A model generated the notes under the pieces. The model did not search any database and was not told where the DNA came from. It was given only the letters and a program-made list of their open reading frames with translations. From contig NZ_JNLE01000003.1 in NCBI RefSeq assembly GCF_000702945.1, positions 2,279,501-2,343,500 of the forward strand: 64,000 nucleotides of DNA. Direction: 5' to 3'. The translations under genes were made by a program, and so were the position numbers. This DNA comes from Clostridium sp. KNHs205. GTDB taxonomy: Bacteria > Bacillota > Clostridia > Lachnospirales > Lachnospiraceae. Below are positions 59,494 through 64,000 of this stretch, piece by piece. Every line of letters begins with the position of its first letter. The first letter of the stretch is position 1.

Positions 59494-60813
59494 ATGAAAT
59501 TAAGAAAAGTTGTAGCAATGTTCACTCTAGTGGCTATGATGGGTACTTTATTTGTCGGATGCAGTAATAAGGCGGCATCAGATAAAAATGAGGGAAATAC
59601 GGTTTCAGAGGAATCAAACGGTGGGGATAAGGGAACTGATGGAGAGGGCCAACAGAAGATATCAGGTACAATAACCATATTCGAACATGAGTATAGTTAT
59701 GAAGATAGTTTGAAAGAAGTGATTGAAGGGTTTAATAAATTGTATCCAAATGTAGATGTGAAATATGAAATTAAGGCCGGACAGGAATATTACAGTATAT
59801 TATCGACCGCTATCCAATCAGGTGACGGACCCGATCTTTTCTGGACGAATGGTACAGCTACCAGCAATATGGCTGATTATGTATCAAATGGTGTGTGTTA
59901 TGATTTAACCAATGCGGTAGACTACAGCCTGTATGATGAAAGCGCAATGAATCTTACAAAAGTGGATGGAAAATCTTATTCTATTCCATGGCTTACACTG
60001 GATACCAGAGCAGTATATTATAATAAAGACCTGTTTAATGAAAATGGATGGAAGATTCCTGAAACCTTCAGTGAATTCGAGAAACTGTTAGGAACGATAA
60101 AAACTGCAGGATATACACCAATCTCATTATGCGCAGCCGATCCATACTGTCTCTTGTTTGCTTTTGAACCGATACTTGCAGCCTACGACGTTGACTATAC
60201 GAAAGGTTTGGCTGATAATTCCGTTTCGGCTACGGACAAGCCGGTAAAGGACGTTTTAGATCTTATGCTTGGATGGGCAGATAAAGGATATTTCGGAGAT
60301 AACTGGCTGGGAGTTGCTGATAATAATGCTCAGATACTTGGATTTACTTCTGGGAAAGCAGCAATGAATATAGCTGGTTCCTGGGATGCTGCTACCATAA
60401 GCCAAAATAATCCGGATCTGAATTTCGGTGCATTTGTTATTCCGACAGAAGATGGAACAACAGGTCTTGTCGGAACTCCTGCAAATGGGTTTTCTGTAAA
60501 TGCTGCTTCAAAAAATCTGGATGCTGCCGTTGCCTTTGCAAATTATTGTGCATCATTGGAAGCACAGAAAATCTGGGTACAGTCCCAGGGAGCCGTTTCT
60601 GCAAGCCCGGAAATCGAGGCATCCTCTGAAATAGCAAAAGAGATAAGCAGTTATGGTAATGGAAACATATATAGAAGCTGGCAGAATGTATTAAGTACTA
60701 ATTCAACTGATGGGAAAGCCGCAAATATTTTCAGTAATGATTTTCCGGTAGTTTTTTCTAAACTTTTATCAGTTGATGACTTCTTAAAGGAAATAAGCGA
60801 AGTAATGCAATAA
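59494..60813 (+). CDS. Sugar ABC transporter substrate-binding lipoprotein, third importer (MalE/UgpB type)
   Basis: A 439-residue family-1 extracellular binding protein. The signal peptide ends in lipobox LFVGC with acylated Cys23, then a Gly/Asp/Glu/Ser-rich linker to about residue 52. The mature part has ITIFEHEYSYEDSLKEVIEG, SGDGPDLFWTNG and the typical YSIPWLTLDTRAVYYNKDLF of CUT1 binding proteins. It captures a sugar for the permeases at 60906 and 61820. The ribosome site is AAGGAGAGG at 59479-59487. A hairpin between this gene and the first permease gene probably raises its level over the permeases. Ligand unknown; a rhamnogalacturonan fragment is possible given the next enzyme. Confidence 0.92.
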   Translation: MKLRKVVAMFTLVAMMGTLFVGCSNKAASDKNEGNTVSEESNGGDKGTDGEGQQKISGTITIFEHEYSYEDSLKEVIEGFNKLYPNVDVKYEIKAGQEYYSILSTAIQSGDGPDLFWTNGTATSNMADYVSNGVCYDLTNAVDYSLYDESAMNLTKVDGKSYSIPWLTLDTRAVYYNKDLFNENGWKIPETFSEFEKLLGTIKTAGYTPISLCAADPYCLLFAFEPILAAYDVDYTKGLADNSVSATDKPVKDVLDLMLGWADKGYFGDNWLGVADNNAQILGFTSGKAAMNIAGSWDAATISQNNPDLNFGAFVIPTEDGTTGLVGTPANGFSVNAASKNLDAAVAFANYCASLEAQKIWVQSQGAVSASPEIEASSEIAKEISSYGNGNIYRSWQNVLSTNSTDGKAANIFSNDFPVVFSKLLSVDDFLKEISEVMQ

Positions 60814-60838
60814 ATTAAAATATTTTAGGACTGTATTT

Positions 60839-60891
60839 AAAGGGCTGTTGCAAAAATGTAACACATGTGCTGTTATATGCAACAGCCCTTT
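60839..60891 (+). promoter_or_regulatory. Intra-operon stem-loop between binding protein and permease genes
   Basis: AAAGGGCTGTTGCA (60839-60852) pairs perfectly with TGCAACAGCCCTTT (60878-60891). The 25-nt loop holds a smaller TAACA/TGTTA hairpin. Such elements stabilise the upstream message or end part of the transcripts, giving more binding protein than permease. The ribosome site of the permease starts 4 bp after it. Confidence 0.75.
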
Positions 60892-60905
60892 ATTAGGAGG
60901 TTTTT

Positions 60906-61808
60906 ATGAATAATAAAAGAAAACACTTACTGTTTATCGCTCCGGGCTTTATTTTTTATACATTGTTTATCATTGCACCGGTAATTTATGTAATATATTT
61001 AAGTTTCTTTGAATGGTCGGGTTTTGGTGAAATGAAATTCAATGGTCTTGGGAATTTTATAACGTTGTTTACGGACGCAAGAATTGCACCTACATTTTTA
61101 CACGCAGTACTGAATAATTTGAAATATCTTTTGTGCGTTTGGTTAATCATAACGCCTTTTCAATATATATTGGCATATTTGTTTTATATTAAAATTCCTT
61201 TTTTCAGATATACAAAGTTTATGGTGTTTTTACCTTATGTAATCAGCTCAACCATCGTCAGTTTTTTTGCAACACTGATATTCGATCCTAATATAGGATA
61301 TTTAAATCACTTCTTATCAGGAATTGGAATGTCTGATTTGCAGGGTGCCTGGTTTGGGGATCCCAAATGGGCTTTCAAATTAATGATAGCAATGATTATC
61401 TGGCAGGGTGCCGGTTCCGGTATTATGATTTTTTATTCGAACATGATGGATATTCCACAGGATATTATGGAAGCCTGCAGGATTGATGGATGTACGGAGC
61501 CACAGAGATTTATGTATATTCTGCTTCCGATGACACTTCCCTCCTGTGCATCCATAATAACAATGAGTACCATCTGGGCTCTGGCAATTTTTGATATGCC
61601 TTTTATTTTAGGAGGTGCAACCGGCGGTGTCGGCGGTTCTCTGGATTTTGTCAATCTGGTATTTTACCGGTATACCTTCGGCAGCGCATTTAATGGACAA
61701 TCAAACCTTGGATTCGGAGCGTCCATATGCGTAATAATGTTTGTGGTTATGCTTTTGGTTACTTCAGTACAGAATAAAATACTTTCCAAATTTGAATATG
61801 AAAATTAG
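60906..61808 (+). CDS. Sugar ABC transporter permease (UgpA/MalF type), third importer
   Basis: A 300-residue CUT1 permease with six membrane helices. It starts KHLLFIAPGFIFYTLFIIAP, followed by LSFFEWSGFGEMKFNGLGNF. The ATPase-coupling loop reads IMEACRIDGCTEPQRFMYIL, with Cys in place of the usual Ala. The ribosome site TTAGGAGG at 60893-60900 lies right after the stem-loop. The partner permease follows 11 bp after its stop. Confidence 0.92.
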   Translation: MNNKRKHLLFIAPGFIFYTLFIIAPVIYVIYLSFFEWSGFGEMKFNGLGNFITLFTDARIAPTFLHAVLNNLKYLLCVWLIITPFQYILAYLFYIKIPFFRYTKFMVFLPYVISSTIVSFFATLIFDPNIGYLNHFLSGIGMSDLQGAWFGDPKWAFKLMIAMIIWQGAGSGIMIFYSNMMDIPQDIMEACRIDGCTEPQRFMYILLPMTLPSCASIITMSTIWALAIFDMPFILGGATGGVGGSLDFVNLVFYRYTFGSAFNGQSNLGFGASICVIMFVVMLLVTSVQNKILSKFEYEN

Positions 61809-61819
61809 GAGGCACCTTT

Positions 61820-62677
61820 ATGAGAAAAAAAGAAACGAAACATGAAATTCTGTCTCCGGCAGCGAAGACCGTCCGATGGATTATATCTATCATATTAATT
61901 CTTTATACTTGTTTTACTATTTTTGTGATTGGAGTTACTCTATTAGATTCCTTTAAGTCGAAAAGTGATTTGGTCACCAATTTTACAGGGTGGCCGAAAA
62001 AATTTCTAATGGATAGTTACATTACAATTTTATTTAAGAATAATTTTTTTCTATATTTTAAAAATAGCTTGATATTAACCTTATTTGGAACTGTAGGTTG
62101 TATACTGCTCTCTTCTATGGCGGCTTATGGAATAGCAAGATATCAATTTAAGGGGAAAGCTTTTATCACCAGTTATTTTTTAGTAGGATTGATGGTACCG
62201 GTTCAGGTAAGTGTCCTTCCGATTTTTCTGATGTTAAAAAAGGTTGGTCTGCTAAACCATCTTATGGGATTAATCCTTATATATATTTCTGGTATATCCA
62301 TGTCATGTTTCATATTCCAGAAGTTTTTTAAGACTATTCCGGTTGCACTGGAAGAATCTGCAAGGCTGGACGGTGCAGGAGATTTTAAAATTTTCTTCAG
62401 GATAATTTATCCTATCAGTAAACCTGTACTCTTTACAATGGCACTGATTACGGGGATTGGACAATGGAATGATTTTTACATGCCTATGGTATTTTTAGGC
62501 GGCGAAAATGTAAAGTCGTTAACCTTAGCAATCTATCAATACATCGGTCAGTTTACCAGATATATGAACGAATCAATGGCTGCAGTTGTTATTACCTTAA
62601 TTCCTATCATTATCATTTATTTTCTCTTCTCAACGCAGATTGTGGAAGGATTGACCGGTGGTGCAGTAAAAGGATAA
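61820..62677 (+). CDS. Sugar ABC transporter permease (UgpE/MalG type), third importer
   Basis: A 285-residue CUT1 permease with six membrane helices. It has the coupling loop LEESARLDGAGDFKIFFRII and ends IVEGLTGGAVKG, standard for the MalG group. GTPVQV-like segment LMVPVQVSVLPIFLML lies in the middle. The ribosome site is TTAGGAGGC just after the stop of the previous gene, 11 bp apart. Together with 59494-60813 and 60906-61808 it makes a complete importer apart from the ATPase. A rhamnosidase-like gene follows after 73 bp. Confidence 0.92.
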   Translation: MRKKETKHEILSPAAKTVRWIISIILILYTCFTIFVIGVTLLDSFKSKSDLVTNFTGWPKKFLMDSYITILFKNNFFLYFKNSLILTLFGTVGCILLSSMAAYGIARYQFKGKAFITSYFLVGLMVPVQVSVLPIFLMLKKVGLLNHLMGLILIYISGISMSCFIFQKFFKTIPVALEESARLDGAGDFKIFFRIIYPISKPVLFTMALITGIGQWNDFYMPMVFLGGENVKSLTLAIYQYIGQFTRYMNESMAAVVITLIPIIIIYFLFSTQIVEGLTGGAVKG

Positions 62678-62750
62678 CTAATTTTAGTCCATGGGGTATC
62701 TAAGATTTATCTATATAGTAATGGATTAAAAAAGAAAGTGAGCGAAAACA

Positions 62751-64000
62751 TTGTTTAATATTGATAAAATGAATTGGATTTGGGTTCCTGGTTGGAATGC
62801 TGAGGATAAAGAAATTCCCAAAATCGTTTATTTCAGAAAAAAAATAAAAATAGATAAGGTACCATCAGAATTAAAAATAAACATCTCTGCTGATTCCAGG
62901 TATAAACTGTATATAAATAAGCAATTGATTGAAATTGGTCCCAGTAAAGGAGATCGATTAATATGGTATTATGATACGGTTGATATAGCACCGTATTTAA
63001 ATGAAGGGATTAACATACTGGCTGTCATTGTTCTCCGTTATCCGTTAGATCATAGGAAAGGAAATCATGGGATATATAGAACGGAAACACCGGGATTATT
63101 TCTTAACGGAGAGTACCGTGAGGAAAATGGAGAAATCGTTAATTTATCCTCAAATCAGACTTGGAAATGCCATAAAGAAACAAATATAGAGATTATTTCT
63201 GAATCGTCTGTTTTTGCTCCTCTTCAGATTTTGGAAGAAGCTACAGGAAATAAGGATTCCTTCGATTGGATGAGTAAAGATTTCTGCGACCTGAATTGGG
63301 AGAATGCTGTCATATATGATTCTTCTGCAATAAGTAAAGCCGTAAGTCCGGGAAATTTAACGGCTAGGACAATTCCATATATGAATAAAATTCCGAGAAA
63401 ATTTAAAGGTATTACTGTTATCAGACAGTCGGAATCAGATGAAAAAACCTGGAATCGCATGTTGTATGGCATGGGAGGTGTTGCAGTAAAAGCTAATACA
63501 GAAGAGATTATTGAAATCAATGCCGGGGAATTAATGACAGGTTTTCTGAAGCTGGCTGTGACAGGGGGTTCCGGTGCAACAATTCAGATATTGCAGTCAG
63601 AAGGATATGTACAGCCGGAAACATTTGAGAACTTACAATCTGATTTACCCAAAAAGGCAGACCGAATGGATGTAAAAAATGGCCATCTGCATGGTTTTAC
63701 AGATACGTATAAAGTATTAGGTCTTGGAAAAAAGGAGCAGGCAGAGGTTTATGAGCCGTTCTGGTTCCGAACATTCCGCTTTATTCAATTAAAAATAAAG
63801 ACATACAAAGAACCTTTATCAATTGAAAGCTTTGATTATTTAGAAACAGGATATCCTTTAGAAGTAAAGACCTGGGTAAAAACTTCTGATGAATCCTTGG
63901 CTAAAATTTGGGATATTAGTGAGAGAACACTAAGGAGATGTATGCATGAAACTTATGAAGACTGTCCATTTTATGAACAGCTTCAATATGCTATGGATAC
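62751..64000 (+). CDS. Alpha-L-rhamnosidase-like protein (GH78 type), cut by window edge
   Basis: An open frame from TTG 62751 to the end of the window, 416 visible residues. AAGAAAGTGAG at 62732-62742 supports the TTG; an ATG at 62769 is a possible shorter start. It opens MNWIWVPGWNAEDKEIPKIV and has LKINISADSRYKLYINKQLI, the carbohydrate-binding sandwich at the front of GH78 proteins. The window ends in YEDCPFYEQLQYAMDT, the start of the barrel signature (DCP-x-x-E-x-x-x-x-x-x-D). The variant DCPFYEQ differs from DCPQRDE of the GH78 at 41010, so it belongs to another branch. There is no signal peptide. It belongs to the operon of the third importer, so rhamnosides are its likely cargo. Confidence 0.8.
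   Translation, partial: MFNIDKMNWIWVPGWNAEDKEIPKIVYFRKKIKIDKVPSELKINISADSRYKLYINKQLIEIGPSKGDRLIWYYDTVDIAPYLNEGINILAVIVLRYPLDHRKGNHGIYRTETPGLFLNGEYREENGEIVNLSSNQTWKCHKETNIEIISESSVFAPLQILEEATGNKDSFDWMSKDFCDLNWENAVIYDSSAISKAVSPGNLTARTIPYMNKIPRKFKGITVIRQSESDEKTWNRMLYGMGGVAVKANTEEIIEINAGELMTGFLKLAVTGGSGATIQILQSEGYVQPETFENLQSDLPKKADRMDVKNGHLHGFTDTYKVLGLGKKEQAEVYEPFWFRTFRFIQLKIKTYKEPLSIESFDYLETGYPLEVKTWVKTSDESLAKIWDISERTLRRCMHETYEDCPFYEQLQYAMD

Overview
The window is a low-GC, gene-dense stretch of a Firmicutes chromosome. Strong Shine-Dalgarno sites, many TTG starts, three lipoprotein-dependent sugar ABC transporters without a local ATPase gene, YesM/YesN and AraC regulators, several cytoplasmic glycosidases (no signal peptides), a glycyl radical enzyme and an Fe-S flavoenzyme all point to an anaerobic clostridial plant-glycan or mucilage degrader, most likely Lachnospiraceae. 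The genus cannot be set from the sequence alone. No rRNA, tRNA, CRISPR array, prophage or complete insertion sequence was seen.

Layout. (1) 1-3.4 kb: end of a short-chain dehydrogenase, a TetR regulator, a possible structured RNA and an old-yellow-enzyme type Fe-S flavoprotein. (2) 3.4-10.5 kb: a 190-bp MITE-like element, DegV, an OmpR/HisKA two-component pair, a 45-residue membrane protein, an unusual esterase-acyltransferase fusion and a zinc-ribbon membrane protein. The degV promoter and the small-protein promoter share a motif at identical spacing to the -10 box, which suggests a local regulon. (3) 10.7-26.9 kb: a fructan/fructoside island. It has a LacI repressor with three identical operators, a three-gene ABC importer, a LamG-GH32 protein with a Glu in place of the usual nucleophile Asp, a glycyl radical enzyme with its activase, a GH32-like enzyme, a GH172 (DUF2961) enzyme, a canonical GH32 and a PfkB fructokinase. 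(4) 27.4-30.6 kb: a GH42 beta-galactosidase divergent from an AraC regulator, with three copies of an 11-bp motif between them. (5) 31.3-52.1 kb: a rhamnoside/arabinoside/glucoside island with two paralogous AraC regulators, GH43, a Gfo/Idh/MocA-VOC-VOC fusion, an esterase, GH106-like and GH78 rhamnosidases, GH3, a GH2 remnant and a second Lpl-type ABC importer. (6) 52.6-56.0 kb: an APH-family kinase, a MATE exporter and an AraC regulator in one operon. (7) 56.1-64.0 kb: YesM/YesN, a third (UgpAE-type) ABC importer and the start of another rhamnosidase-like gene.

How the parts fit. Each island pairs a sensor or repressor with an importer and intracellular glycosidases, so oligosaccharides or glycosides are probably taken up whole and cut inside the cell. 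In the fructan island the final hexose would be phosphorylated by the fructokinase. The least explained part is the glycyl radical enzyme and its activase, placed 4 bp from a GH32-like gene and just before a GH172 gene. This is the best candidate in the window for an undescribed pathway: radical chemistry on a fructose-derived or anhydro-sugar substrate. Other leads are a tail module shared by an esterase, GH78 and GH3, the MocA-VOC-VOC fusion, and several shared promoter/operator motifs. All functional assignments come from motif and family recognition by eye; no database search was run.
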